A stretch of 64,000 bases of DNA. It comes from Aplectana chamaeleonis (taxonomy: Eukaryota > Nematoda > Chromadorea > Rhabditida > Cosmocercidae). The position numbers were made by a program, and so were the translations under genes. The notes beneath the pieces are model-generated. The model made no database searches. It saw only the letters and a list, made by a program, of their open reading frames with translations, and had not been told where the DNA came from. Positions 20,221 to 31,436 of this stretch are shown in pieces. The DNA is taken from contig JAPDOI010001507.1 in NCBI GenBank assembly GCA_029168955.1, forward strand, positions 62,001 through 126,000, given 5' to 3'. How positions within the stretch are numbered: the stretch's first letter is position 1; each line of letters opens with the position of its first letter.

Positions 20221-21189
20221 TATGTCTGAGAAGGCTTGTCGGTGCGACGGCGGGAGCAAAAACGGGGAGGAATCGAATTGTTGGTTGTACCGCAGATGGA
20301 GAGAAATTCAATACACGGAAACGGTTATTTGGCGGTGGAAAACGGGTTGACGGTGCAACGGTGGGGACGCGCTCCACCGTCAAATATGTGGCACGTTCCG
20401 CAACCCGTAGTTTTGTGTTAAAATTAATTGATGTTGTGCCCTTCAGTTATGTTGAAGATAACAGAGGAAGTGTGCAAAAAAGAACTAGCCTTGCTTCGGT
20501 TTCGCACTTGTCCCTACCAATTTTTCCGTGTCAAACGACTTGAATTCAGGAGGGTAAGGAAACCCTCGGTTGGTGTACTCATGATGCGGCGGCACGGGAA
20601 AACGGGCGTGGCTATGTACGATTGCACGGTGGCCCCCCTTGCTGCGACAGCGTTAATTCTGCAGGGATCATATAATTTTCAAGCTCAATATTTACCCAGA
20701 AGGGAAAGTTCTTAACGAATTCGGATTTTTTTCCAAGGTTTCGTTTAACAGGGTAAGGGGTCGTAGCCCTACCGAGATTGGTCGCAACGCCCGCTAAACC
20801 ATGATTCTGTGGCAGGTCTTCTTTTTGGGCAGTTATGATCTCTCACCGGTTGCAGGGGAGGGCGAAGTTTCTCACCCGTGCGTGCCGCGTCGTTGTTGGC
20901 GAGCGTCGCGCGCGACGTGTTGCGCGGCGGCGCGACATCCCTGGTTTAGGGTGAAACCAAGTAAACTGACATGTCCAGGGGCATAATTTGCTTTCCTGCG
21001 TTCATTTCTCGTCACAGATGATAGCCATTTACTACTTTGAAGCGCTGAAGACTACTCTAAACGGTGGGGGGTTTTTTAGTGTTCGCCGCGAGCGCGACAC
21101 ACACCGGACCGCGACGCATATGCTCGTGGCTACACAATGTAATTGCTTGAATACACGGGGTTGAATCCACGGTACTACTAAAAAAATTT
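20221..21189. other. No gene recognised
   Basis: Mixed sequence with several short frames (for example 20428-20715) that match nothing I know. GC-rich stretch at 20870-20945 (GCGTCGCGCGCGACG). No repeat borders identified. Confidence 0.4.
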
Positions 21190-21418
21190 TCTTATCCGTT
21201 TCTTCATCCAAATTATCCGGTGAATCCGATTTTATCCGATCGGATATCCGATGTCCGATCCGATCAAAAATTCTGGTTTCGGATAGGATCCGTTATCCGA
21301 AATTCTCGTTTGGGACAGTATCCGATTTATCCGATTAGTCGGTTTTGCAAAATCGGCAATCTCCGAAAATCCGATCCGACGCCATCTTGGCCATCGGATG
21401 GAATGTATAGTGGTCACT
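21190..21418. repeat. ATCCGA-rich repeat, second direct copy
   Basis: Contains the 115-bp stretch shared with 1-118, preceded by more ATCCGAT/CCGATCGG words. Ends in GGAATGTATAGTGGTCACTG. Confidence 0.75.
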
Positions 21419-21499
21419 GCCAATGGTGGCAGGCGATCAGTTGGACAGGCAGGTAAGTTGGTATGTGGATAGATAAGCAGGCTGGTGAGTGGGTAGACA

Positions 21500-23665
21500 A
21501 TGAGTACTTACTGTTTGACATTAACTACTTCACTTATTACTGCTTATCATATCATGTGATATTATCAGTTGGTAGATCAAATCGCTAAAACACGTTGTAG
21601 GCTGTACTTTTCGATGGGAAGAGACAAGGAAAGTGATTAACAAGTTTATTACTTACTGTTTAACATTAACTGCTTCACTTATTACTGCTTATCATATCAA
21701 GTGATATTATCAGTGGGTAGATCAAATCGCTAAAACACGTTGTAGGCTGTACTTTTCGATAGGAAGGGACCAGGAAAGTGACTAACAAGTTTATTACTCA
21801 CTGTTTAACATTAACTGCTTCACTTTGCTTATCATATCAAGTGATATTATCAGTTGGTAGATCAATTCGCTAAAACACGTTGTAGGCTGTACTTTTCGAT
21901 GGGAAGGGACCAGGAAAGTGACTAACGAGTTTGTTACTTACTGTTTAACATTAACTACTTCACTTTGCTTATCATATCAAGTGATATTATCAGTTGGTAC
22001 ATCAAATCGCTAAAACACGTTGTAGGCTGTACTTTTTGTAGAGAAGGGACTAGGAAAGTGACTAACAAGTTTGTTACTTACTGTTTAACATTAATTGCTT
22101 CACTTATTACTGCTTATCATATCAAGTGATATTATCAGTTGGTACATCAAATCGCTAAAACACGTTGTAGGCTGTACTTTTTGTAGAGAAGGGACTAGGA
22201 AAGTGACTAACAAGTTTGTTACTTACTGTTTAACATTACCTGCTTCACTTATTACTGCTTATCATATCAAGTGATATTATCAGTTGGTAGATCAAATCGC
22301 TAAAACACGTTGTAGGCTGTACTTTTTGATAGGAAGGGACCAGGAAAGTGAATAACAAGTTTATTACTCACTGTTCAACATTAACTGCTTCACTTTGCTT
22401 ATCATATCAAGTGATATTATCAGTTGGTAGATCAATTCGCTAAAACAGGTTGTAGGCTGTACTTTTCGATGGGAAGGGACTAGGAAGTGACTAACAATTT
22501 TGTTACTTCCTGTTTAACATTAACTATTTCACTTATTACTTCTTATCATATTAAGTGATATTATCAGTTGGTACATCAAATCGCTAAAACACGTTGTAGG
22601 CTGTACTTTTTTTGTAGGGAAAGGACAGGGGAAGTTACTAACAAGTTTGTTACTTACTGTTTACCATTAACTGCTTCACTTATTACTGCTTATCATATCA
22701 AGTGATACTATCAGTTGGTAGATCAAATCGCTAAAACACGTTGTAGGCTGTACTTTTCGATAGGAAGGGGATAGGAAAGTGACTAACAAGTTTATTACTT
22801 ACTGTTTAACATTAACTGCTTCACTTTGCTTATCATATCAAGTGATATTATGAGTTGGTAGATCAATTCGCTAAAACAGGTTGTAGGCTGTACTTTTCGA
22901 TGGGAAGGGACTAGGAAAGTGACTAACAAGTTTATTACTTACTGTTTAACATTAACTATTGCACTTATTACTGCTTATCATATCAAGTGATATTATCAGT
23001 TGGTACATCAAATCGCTAAAACGCGTTGTAGGCTGTACTTTTTTTGTAGGGAAAGGACAGGGGAAGTTACTAACAAGTTTGTTACTTACTGTTTACCATT
23101 AACTGCTTCACTTATTACTGCTTATCATATCAAGTGATATTATCAGTAGGTAGATCAATTCGCTAAAACACGTTGTAGGCTGTACTTTTCGATGGGAAGG
23201 GACTAGGAAAGTGACTAACAAGTTTATTACTTACTGTTTAACATTAACTGCTTCACTTTGCTTATCATATCAAGTGATATTATCACTTGGTAGATCAATT
23301 CGCTAAAACACGTTGTAGGCTGTACTTTTCGATGGGAAGGGACTAGGAAAGTGACTAACAAGTTTGTTACTTACTGTTTAACATTAACTATTGCACTTAT
23401 TACTGCTTATCATATCAAGTGATATTATCAGTTGGTACATCAAATCGCTAAAACACGTTGTAGGCTGTACTTTTCGATGGGAAGGGACTAGGAAAGTGAC
23501 TAACAAGTTTATTACTTACTGTTTAACATTAACTATTGCACTTATTACTGCTTATCATATCAAGTGATATTATCAGTTGGTACATCAAATCGCTAAAACA
23601 CGTTGTAGGCTGTACTTTTTTCTGTAGGGAAAGGACAGGGGAAGTTACTAACAAGTTTGTTACTT
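21500..23665. repeat. Satellite array: fifteen units of 140 or 145 bp
   Basis: The marker GTTGTAGGCTGTAC occurs at 21594, 21739, 21879, 22019, 22164, 22309, 22449, 22593, 22740, 22880, 23025, 23172, 23312, 23457 and 23602. The spacings are therefore 140 or 144-147 bp. The two length classes differ mainly by a ~5-bp ATTAC indel before TGCTTATCATATC. Every unit has the inverted pair ATATCA-AG-TGATAT, followed by TATCAGTTGGTA(G/C)ATCAA and CGCTAAAACACG. Units differ by only a few percent, so the array is young or homogenised. The array ends at CRE-like palindromes. Confidence 0.95.
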
Positions 23666-23820
23666 TCTGATGACGTCATCAGAGTGCATGGGACTTCTGA
23701 TGACGTCATCAGGATGTCGTATAAAGTACGTAGGGCTTCCGATAACGTTATCAGGACGTCGTGCCCAGGTTTGCCAAGTGCATAGGGCATCTGATGACGT
23801 CATCAGGATGTCGTGTTAAG
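23666..23820. repeat. Cluster of TGATGACGTCATCA palindromes
   Basis: The palindrome TGACGTCA occurs at 23671, 23701 and 23795, with a TAACGTTA variant at 23743. Each sits in a (C)TGATGACGTCATCAGGATGTCGTG-like context with GTGCATGGGAC or GTGCATAGGGC between. A further copy lies at 28110. TGACGTCA is the consensus site of CREB/ATF bZIP factors, but here it is part of a repeat, so regulation is only a possibility. Confidence 0.75.
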
Positions 23821-25162
23821 TACACACTCTGATGTGCTCGGGGGATCGTCCCCAACCCGACGGCCGTGGCCACGTCATTAGAGACTAAACACAACCTTGG
23901 TTGGCCGCCGACATGCATCCTCTAGCCCCGCTCCTTTGGGAGGGACTTGGTAGGGCATTCGTCCCTTCTTTGCTGGATGTGTCCAATCGATTGCGGGGGA
24001 GCGTCCCCAAACCTACGGGCTCACTCAAATGCCCAGTGAACACAGGGGAGCATCCCCAAACTTACACGTGGAGCAATCATGTGGATCGCCGAAGCATCGA
24101 TTGCAATTCTTCATTTCTTCTTTTGATGGTTGCCCATTTTTGTTTCCGTTTGGAAATTGGAAACTTTTGAACTTCTTGCTTGCCCATTTTGTACTTTTGA
24201 AGTTTTATTGGAATTCGCGCAGAGCTTGTCGTCTGATAGGAAATTCAGCTTATTCTTTTAATCAGCATTTTTTAGGGAAACCATTGATGGTCAAAAAACA
24301 AACAGTGGCAACCAATCTCTACAGTATTAATCTAGAGCACAAAAGGACTGAGACAATTTATCAGGTACTATTTTAATTTTTTTTCATTCATGTTGCACTG
24401 GGGCACTCTCGTAGGAATGATGGCTGTCTTATCACCGTATTTTCGCGTTAAATCCGCGGCAAAATCGCGGCACACTTCTTCTCATTATTTCTTTCATTGT
24501 CCGGTAGTTTTTCGGCAGCCACTGAGTAGTTCTAAGGTGATTTCGCGTTATTTTTGCAGTAGTTCCCGACCTAGCGATAGTTTTGCGTCAATTTCTCGGT
24601 AAAATTCAGGTTCGAGATAGATTCTCGGTAGCTTCCACACAATTTCTTCTAGATCAGGGCTCCATAAGGAGCCTGCAAGAGATAATGGAGGAGAAGTAGT
24701 GCTTCTGAAAGAGTGTGTTGGAGGTCTTAGAGGGTTGGAGGACTTAGGAAGAAGCGTAAAAGAGTTCTCAAAAAAATACCAGGTCTTCAGAAGCAGCCAA
24801 ATAAAAAGCTGTTCGATCGATTTCGTGGACATAGAGTTGGTATGGGTGCGGGGGAGGGGGCTAGCAGCGAGGTTCACGGCAACTGAAAAGCTGCCGCTGC
24901 TTATAGTATGTGCCAATGATACGGTTTGCCCATGCAGTCAGCCTGCATGATGAGCAGTGGGCGCGAAGACATTTTCTCGGACGTGTTAGTCGATTATAGG
25001 AAGCATTAGACAGATAGATAATAAAATTCCAATTAGCTGTTTGCAGCCGTAGGAAGGATCTTTCGAAAAATGCCTTCGAGACGGTCGCTTAACACTCACA
25101 CCGGCCGCGTGAGCGGACGCACTCATTCGAAGTAACTGTACATTTTTCATGCTGCGTTGTGC
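23821..25162. other. No gene recognised; GGGGATCGTCCCC and CGGTAATTTC-type words
   Basis: At 23840-24070, GGGGATCGTCCCC, GGGGAGCGTCCCCAAAC and GGGGAGCATCCCCAAAC recur; the same word returns at 28024 and 28074. From 24440 to 24610 degenerate TTTCGCGG/TTCTCGGTA words appear. No coding region is supported. Confidence 0.45.
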
Positions 25163-25166
25163 TTAA

Positions 25167-25941
25167 AAACACGATGAATTTCGATTCCAAGTTTACCACT
25201 CGAAAAAAAAGGGCTGGCTGACAAGTGTGGCAGGAACCACGAAGAAACGATTAGAAACTCATTAAAACGCCTCATTTTAGTGAAAGAATTGTCTTGCCTG
25301 GACTAGTTGTCCGGTAGGATGAATGAGTTCTCGGCGGTCGCGACCGCTGAAGGTGAAGGACTATATTATGCAAAACAGCATCAGGTAGGATCCAAAGGTT
25401 AGAATGGAGCAACAGAGTTGTGAAGCTTTTGAAAGAATTCCTTCGTCCCCACAAGCAGTTCCACTTAAAGCCACAGTCCAAGCTCAGAATCCATTTTTCG
25501 TTTTCATGTCTATTTTGGAGCAAATTTCACGCTATTCACAATAGTGTCTCCAGAATCGCTCAGAACTCACTACAAACTGAGTTACGGCTATTAAAAATTT
25601 TGAATTTGAACTGGTAGACGTCCGCGGACGAGTTGCCTCAAGTCTTTATTTTCTCGTTAATCGCAGCAATCATTCTGAAGCAGGTCACAATATAAAGCCA
25701 GACCAAAAACAAATCGAAGAACATAGATTTCGAATAAAATCATTCGCGCGTCTCCTCCCTATTGAGGTCGGAAACCTGCCAATGAGCGTTGCCCATTTTT
25801 TCTTTCAAGGGGGCGTGGTCGACTTTTTTCTAGCTTTTTCTCGCTTGTTTGAGCGAATTGAGAGTTCGCGCTTCACAGGGGTGCTATAGACGGCGACCGG
25901 ACTACAATATCAAAAATTACCTCTGAGGTTGGACAGTGCCT
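25167..25941. mobile_element. TTAA-family MITE, diverged, possibly composite
   Basis: The left end after TTAA (25163-25166) reads AAACACGATGAATTTCG, a decayed form of the family terminus. The right end GGTTGGACAGTGCCT runs into TTAA at 25942-25945, which it shares with the next element. The interior shares CTCGCTTGTTTGAGCGAATTGAGAG-like sequence with the elements at 28746 and 54336. Confidence 0.55.
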
Positions 25942-25945
25942 TTAA

Positions 25946-26430
25946 AGGCAATGTTCACGATGATTTTCGTGCCTGAGTTTTCAAAATAAAACAATGCGTT
26001 GGCCTTCAAGCGTGATCAAAACTACCAAGAAACGGCGAGAAACGCATTAAACCGTCGTATTTTAGTGTCATTATTCTATAACATGGACTAGTTTTCCGGT
26101 TTGATCAACATGTTCATGATGGTTGTCAACGGTGGGAAAATTGAGTCAATCGAAAATAGAAGATTATTCTATGCAAAACAGTATTAGTTAGTATGCGAGA
26201 GAAAGAACAGAGCAACAGAGAGTAGAAAATTGCAAAAGAAGTGTCCACAAAAGGTTTCATTGTCACAACGGACAGTTCCAGTAAGAGTAATAAGGTGGGG
26301 TGAGGGTAAAGGTTTTGGTGCCCTTGTGGTGCGTTTTTCTCGGTTTTTTCGTCATTTCAGTTCTACCCGAGGGCCAAACAATCGATGTAGCGAATAATCT
26401 CAAAAGTGAAGATTATCGTGAACACTGCCT
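25946..26430. mobile_element. TTAA-family MITE, 485 bp
   Basis: Ends AGGCAATGTTCACGATGAT and AAGATTATCGTGAACACTGCCT are imperfect inverted repeats. TTAA flanks both sides (25942-25945 and 26431-26434). The internal sequence matches the copy at 43033-43510 in reverse orientation (shared GAGAAACGCATTAAA, CATGGACTAGTT and GGTTTCATTG-side words). No transposase. The enzyme would have to come from elsewhere in the genome. Confidence 0.8.
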
Positions 26431-26699
26431 TTAAAGGGGAGGGGGGTGGGCTAGCGGCGATGCCATCTGTAGCTGGTTACATAGTGTTGCATTGAGATCT
26501 AGTAGGTGGAAACTTTAGTGACCAGAAGTATATCGAAAGACTTCTAAAAGGAAAAATCATAGTCATTTCAGCGAGTATGGCCCAAAGATTGATAGTATAT
26601 TATTTTTTAGAGCTGAGGTACGCCGATTCATCCTTCGCAAAAAAATCATCTCATTGCTAAGTCGGTAAGCCACTTTGTTTTTTTATTTCTCTGAAAGTT

Positions 26700-27300
26700 T
26701 TGGCCGAGAAATAGCCCCTTCCCAGGCTTCGCAGCGGCTCCCGGTGGGCTAATTCTCGGCTATTTTGCGGGTATTTCTCGATTATTTCTCGTTTATTACG
26801 CCGCCAGTGCCCGGCCGAAACCCCTTTGTCCGCGAAATAGCCCACCAGGCTCTGCAGCGGCTCCTGGTGGGATACATCCAGGCTATTTCGCGACCATTGC
26901 TCGGCCGAGAAATAGCCTACCAGGAGCCGCGTCGGATCCTGGGGGGCTATTTCTTGTTTATGTCCTGGCAACTGGTGCTTTTAACACAGCCACCAATCTA
27001 GAAATTATGCTGCTAACTTTTATTGCTGGTCTTGAGCTCATTCAGAATTATAGACAACGATACCGCCAATCATAACGAAAATACGCTCATGTAGGGGAAG
27101 CAGTAATAACGGGTGATCAAGAAACCCGATTTTATCCTTACCTTTCCAGAGTAGGGCGCGGTTCAGCAGACCACATATTTGGCGGCCATTTCTCGGCCAG
27201 CGTTATTTAGCGATTATTCTGCGGCTATTTCGCGGCAACCATTATTTGACGGCTATTACGCGACAAGCAGGCAATTCACGGCTAATTCTCGTCAAAACTC
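26700..27300. repeat. CGGCTATTTCTCGG-type degenerate repeats
   Basis: At 26700-26960, three related blocks carry CGAGAAATAGCCC followed by CCAGGCT...CAGCGGCTCC(C/T)GGTGGG in alternating orientation. At 27170-27300, GGCTATTTCGCGGC and GGCCATTTCTCGGC words recur. The origin is unknown; it resembles a decayed fold-back repeat. Confidence 0.55.
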
Positions 27301-27355
27301 CTGGAGCTGTTTCTTGTGTAACAATTCACATTTCAGAAGAGGAGAGTAGCCGCGA

Positions 27356-27685
27356 ATGAGCCGTCTACCACTGCGCAGTAATGATGAGTGTACGTTGAAG
27401 ACGGAGCTCATCTTGGCCGGAATCGTTACAATTTGGTTTACATTCTTGTTGATTTTCATGTATATTCTCATTTTGTGCACGTTTTTAGCCTTCTCTATTT
27501 CACTTTGTGAGACCTGCATTAAATGCAGCCTTCGGGTTGCCCAGGATAGTTTGCCCTTCATTTCATACTGTGCTGTTAGCGTTTTTTCAGTTTTTGATTT
27601 TGAATTATCCTTAGACTTTGAAGGGAATTGCATTGGAAGTAAACGTTTGATGAATTTTGTGTTGATTAACGTTTTGATACTGTGA
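27356..27685 (+). CDS. Possible small membrane protein, unrecognised
   Basis: A 109-residue open frame starts 22 bp after a TTTCAG acceptor-like site (27329-27334). A strongly hydrophobic segment spans about residues 20-50, followed by a Cys-containing stretch and a second hydrophobic region. I recognise no family. The composition may simply reflect T-rich DNA, and an opposite-strand frame of similar length also exists. A donor-like GTGAGA occurs near 27508, so the true gene, if any, may be spliced. Confidence 0.25.
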   Translation: MSRLPLRSNDECTLKTELILAGIVTIWFTFLLIFMYILILCTFLAFSISLCETCIKCSLRVAQDSLPFISYCAVSVFSVFDFELSLDFEGNCIGSKRLMNFVLINVLIL

Positions 27686-27799
27686 GGAAATGCGTAAGTC
27701 TACCGAGCAGTTTTAGCACAGTACACACGTAGCGATCGAGGAAGCTAGCGGAAAGGCAAGCTGTATGGTAAGCATTTTGAGACCCGGCTCCCTAAGAAC

Positions 27800-28010
27800 G
27801 GCTTTACAGAGCCAACTAAGTCCCTGCAAAACTCAGCTTTGGTCCCTCCCAATAACAAATTTAGGAGGGAACAACCGCGGCCAACCTAGTCCCTGCAAAG
27901 CTCAACTTTGGTCCCTCCCAATAGCGGGCTTAGGAGGGACCAACCGCGGCCAACCAAGTCCCTGCAAAACTCAACCCTGTCCCTCCCAATAGCAAACTTA
28001 GGAGGGACCA
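27800..28010. repeat. 69-bp tandem repeat, three units
   Basis: The marker TCCCTGCAAA occurs at 27821, 27890 and 27959. Each unit contains TCCCTCCCAATA and TAGGAGGGA as an internal inverted pair, plus CAACCGCGGCCAAC. The units are nearly identical. Confidence 0.85.
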
Positions 28011-28021
28011 ACTCCGCCCAC

Positions 28022-28190
28022 TTTGGGGGATCGTCCCCAGCTGTCGGTGGGGATGGAATGAGTTTGGGTTGGGGATCGTCCCAAGAGTTCATCAGAGCAC
28101 GGCATCATATGACGTCATCAGGACGTCGTAAAGTGAGTCGCGCGTCACTTGTAGCGTGCGGAACAGGTCGATTACTTACTGATTATCATA
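28022..28190. repeat. GGGGATCGTCCCC / TGACGTCATCA repeat block
   Basis: GGGGATCGTCCCC, GTTGGGGATCGTCCC and TGACGTCATCAGGACGTCGT appear together, as at 23666-24070 but in the opposite relative order. Evidently fragments of one dispersed repeat. Confidence 0.6.
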
Positions 28191-28418
28191 TCAGTCCGTC
28201 CTATTGGGAAAATATTGATGAATTTTCAGAGATATTACTTCGTTATATCAAGAAAAAGTGAACAATTCTATCAAAAAGGGGTCTTCCAAGCGAAAGAGGT
28301 TTGGTTGGCGTCAGAAACGTTCCAACAAAAAGGGAACAATAGGCAAGTAGGATGAGGAGAGTCTACAAAAATTGAACAATATTTTCTGAGACTGATTTTC
28401 TTGGCCGATACTTCTTAA

Positions 28419-28741
28419 CAGCGAAAACAAACCGTTATGGCTTCTCACGAAGAAGAGTTTAGTGTCTTTCGGGGAAAAGTTTAGTGTCTTTCGGTAAAAA
28501 GACTTCTATTCGTTGACGAGATTATAAGAAAATACTCTTGTTCGATGCTGCACTTTGACTTCGCTTCTCGTAGCAGCTGGAGCTAGCCGTCTGTGTAGGT
28601 AGAGTTGATATCATTTTCTCTTCCATTGATAACTAATAGGTTCACATAAATATACATTTGTATCGTTGCTCGCATAATCGGAGTCTATTTGGAACCACAA
28701 AGTGCTTGCGTGTGGTGCACCGCAACGGTTTGTTTTCGCTG
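28419..28741. mobile_element. TTAA MITE, 323 bp, CAGCGAAAACAAACCG ends
   Basis: Perfect terminal inverted repeat of at least 18 bp (CAGCGAAAACAAACCGTT and its complement). TTAA flanks at 28415-28418 and 28742-28745. Its ends differ from the AGGCA family, so it is a second TTAA-targeting family. No gene inside. Confidence 0.85.
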
Positions 28742-28745
28742 TTAA

Positions 28746-29223
28746 GGGCACAGTCCAACCTCGGATTCGTTTCTCTGTTTTCTCTGCCTATCTTGGAAAC
28801 GGTCTCACACTGATTTCAATGATGTCTTTGTGATCGTAAAATACCTCCTAAGAGCGAAGTTATGATCCCCCAAGAACTGTGCTACGGAAGCATGGTGGAC
28901 GAGTTGTCCGAGGCTAGTAACTTCCATCATTTGCAACCGATGTATGCGAATCGACCTGAATAGAGAAAGAGGCTGGGAATGAAGGGAAGAACGGGGGTAA
29001 TGGTCGGAAAGCATCGCTCATTTCGCCGCTATTGAGCTTGAAAAATGGTAAAAGGGGCGTGCCAAAGTGGCTTCCCGAGGTGGGCGCCCCAGGGTGGCTA
29101 CCCCTTATATCTCGCTTATTGGGCGGAATTGAGAGCTCGCATTTCGCAGGGGCTATATAGGGTGGGTGAACTTCACAATCATGTGAAAATCTCAGATTTC
29201 GTCCCAGAGCTTGGACTCTGCCT
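28746..29223. mobile_element. TTAA MITE, 478 bp, GGCACAGTCC ends
   Basis: Ends GGGCACAGTCCAA and (reverse of the right) AGGCAGAGTCCAA. It shares the TTAA at 28742-28745 with the MITE on its left and has TTAA at 29224-29227 on its right. Contains the TCTCGCTTATTGGGCGGAATTG block seen also at 54336-54797. Confidence 0.8.
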
Positions 29224-29378
29224 TTAAGAAGTATCGGCCAAGAAAATCTGTCTCAGAAAATATTGTCCAATTTTTGTAGACTCTCCTCATCCTACCTGCC
29301 TATTGTTCCCTTTTTGTTGGAACGTTTCTGACGCCAACCAAACCTTTTTCGCTTGGAAAACACCTTTTTGATAGAATT

Positions 29379-30697
29379 ACTTATTAATTTTATCTTTCAT
29401 TCGTTCCCAATTCTATCCGAGAGAATATTTCGGTTGCTACTTTGAAAGTAATTGTTGAAAGTTTCCGAGTAATACTTAAGAGAAATCAGGCATTATTCGC
29501 GAGAGAAATCGAGTATCCTCATCCAAAACTGGCCAATCGCTCGGGAAGTTTTTCCACCTTTGGAATAGTACAAATGATCTTAATTCCCGAATGAATAGGA
29601 TGAATTCTCGAAAAAGATAATAATTTGCGCTTCCGAATGTTTCTTATATGTGAAAAAAGTGAATAGTTCCTCCATATTAAAGAAAGGATCATAAGAACCA
29701 GGTAGGAAAATCAGATTCATTTCAAGACACGTAACAAACCGCCTGAGACCAAGATGTCGCGCCCCATTGCTAATCAGCGCCCCGCTGCTGTTGGCTTGTG
29801 GCCAGCAGCGACCGAAATTATTTGCAACGCTAAGCGCAACTCCGTCTTTATTCCTTCTTCTATCTTACAACTATTCATCTATTCCTTCTATCTGATTTTT
29901 CTTCCCTACATGAAATGTTCATTTTCTTACAGGTTCGCTAGTTTTGATTAAGTTTTTATTCATTTATGAGAAGCATTTGCTTTTTTGCCTGACATAAGAA
30001 AGTAGCGTTTTTTATTGGAAATTGCGTGTGTTAGAACTTTTCGTCTTTGATCCGCATCTTAGTTGTGCGAAAGGGAAATGCCTGTTCTAACAGATGGTTT
30101 AAGTACTTATTTTGAACGGCGGGTTTGTACCGATTTTGGGTAGAAGAAAAGTGGCGTCGGAAAGGGCCTCCATTTCATTTACCCAAGAAACAAATAGAAT
30201 GAATCGAATTGGAAAAAAGTACCACACTATCGTGAAAATGAAAAGTGGAAAATTCAAATTTGGCAGACAAATAAACCGTCAAGATTTTGGAAATTTCCTC
30301 TAAAAATTTCCAAACTTTGCGCACTAATATTTTGATGTCTGACAGCTCACTTTCGGCAGTTTCGGATACAAAAATTGATAGAGGGAAAGCCAGTCGTGAA
30401 ATAAAATGGAGGTTATGTAATCGCTTGATACTTTATTGCAACAACTGTTACAGTACAATAATAATAGCTTGAAATTTTTATTGTCAAACGAGGCCCTGAA
30501 ATCTGCAAATATTCACGAAAGTTTCTGAGAAAATGGTCCCAAAAATTCGTAGAAATTCCTTCTTGGACTTTTGATCTCGGTGAACTTTTGGTGCATAGCA
30601 CGTTTTGCGAACTTTTGCAGATCTTGTAGCCTCTTTTGACAAAAAAATTCCAATCTACAGTGAGGCTCCGCGATTACAGTATTCTGCCAAATAAAGG
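29379..30697. other. No gene recognised
   Basis: AT-rich sequence. A short frame at 29754-29951 and a TTTTCTTACAG acceptor-like site near 29930 are not enough to call an exon. Confidence 0.4.
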
Positions 30698-31436
30698 GCT
30701 CTGCAGAGTGGCACCGCGGCGAGTTCAGCTGCGACAGGGCAATGATGAGCAATGGGGGCTCCACGCAGCGGGCGACACCGGCGACGTGTCGGGCGAAGTT
30801 TGGCGACGTGGTGGCCTCCCAAAGTGTACTCGCCGCCGCGACACGAGCAACGCTCGCAGCGACGCCGCCAGCGAACAGCAGCAAGAAATGGTCAGGACAA
30901 TTTCCGCCACCGGCGAGAAGTGCCGCAGTCGATCGATTCAATTTCTTTTTCTTCCTTACTTCGTGCATTCGATCGCCTCACCGCATTCTGCCTGGATTTC
31001 ATTGAAAAAAGAAAAAAATTACTGGAACATGCTCAAAAAATGTATAGTTTTCCAGATTTATTACAGTTTCAATGCCTTATAGGTTCTCTATTTTTATTCT
31101 AATGTGATCTTTTTACATAGCTGTACACCTTTGCGAATGTAACAAATTTTTCACTTACGTTCAGTTCTCTGTTTTCCTCTCTTTTTGTTTACTTTTCACG
31201 AAAAGTAGAGTGCCATTCCTGAAACACTTATAACACCCAAAATGCAATAAATCAGGTTACAGGAAATTCTGACGTCGAATAAGGGAGGTTGTACGCAATG
31301 GAAGAACAACGTGGCCGGCGGCGGCATCGCTGCAATTCTGCGAGGTCTTGGTGCCCAACGCTGCGTCAGGTTTTGTTCCCACCCTAAACCTCTCGCTCGG
31401 CGGCGTGCCACCTGTCGCTGCTACTCTGCAGAGCGC
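30698..31436. mobile_element. Possible TIR element, 739 bp
   Basis: GCTCTGCAGAGTGGCA at the left and TGCTACTCTGCAGAGCGC at the right form imperfect inverted ends, each followed by GCGGCG/CGACAGG words. GC-rich interior at 30715-30950 rich in GCGAC words. Overlapping frames on both strands there are shadows of base composition. No target duplication seen. Confidence 0.45.

Larger units (their letters stand above)
28264..29378. repeat. Palindrome with ~150-bp arms, split at its centre by two MITEs
   Basis: The left arm 28264-28414 and right arm 29228-29378 are near-perfect reverse complements. The arms meet TTAA from both sides (GATACTTC-TTAA-GAAGTATC), so the uninterrupted palindrome would have had TTAA exactly on its dyad axis. 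Two TTAA MITEs now fill that site. Confidence 0.85.

Noticed and set aside
21500..23665. CRISPR-like array
   Set aside because: Units are continuous 140/145-bp tandem repeats without unique spacers, in a nematode genome; it is a satellite.
30636..31102. Overlapping ORFs of 87-151 residues on both strands in the GC-rich block
   Set aside because: All frames are open because of GCGAC-rich repeat composition; none shows a known motif, and the region lies inside a possible TIR element.
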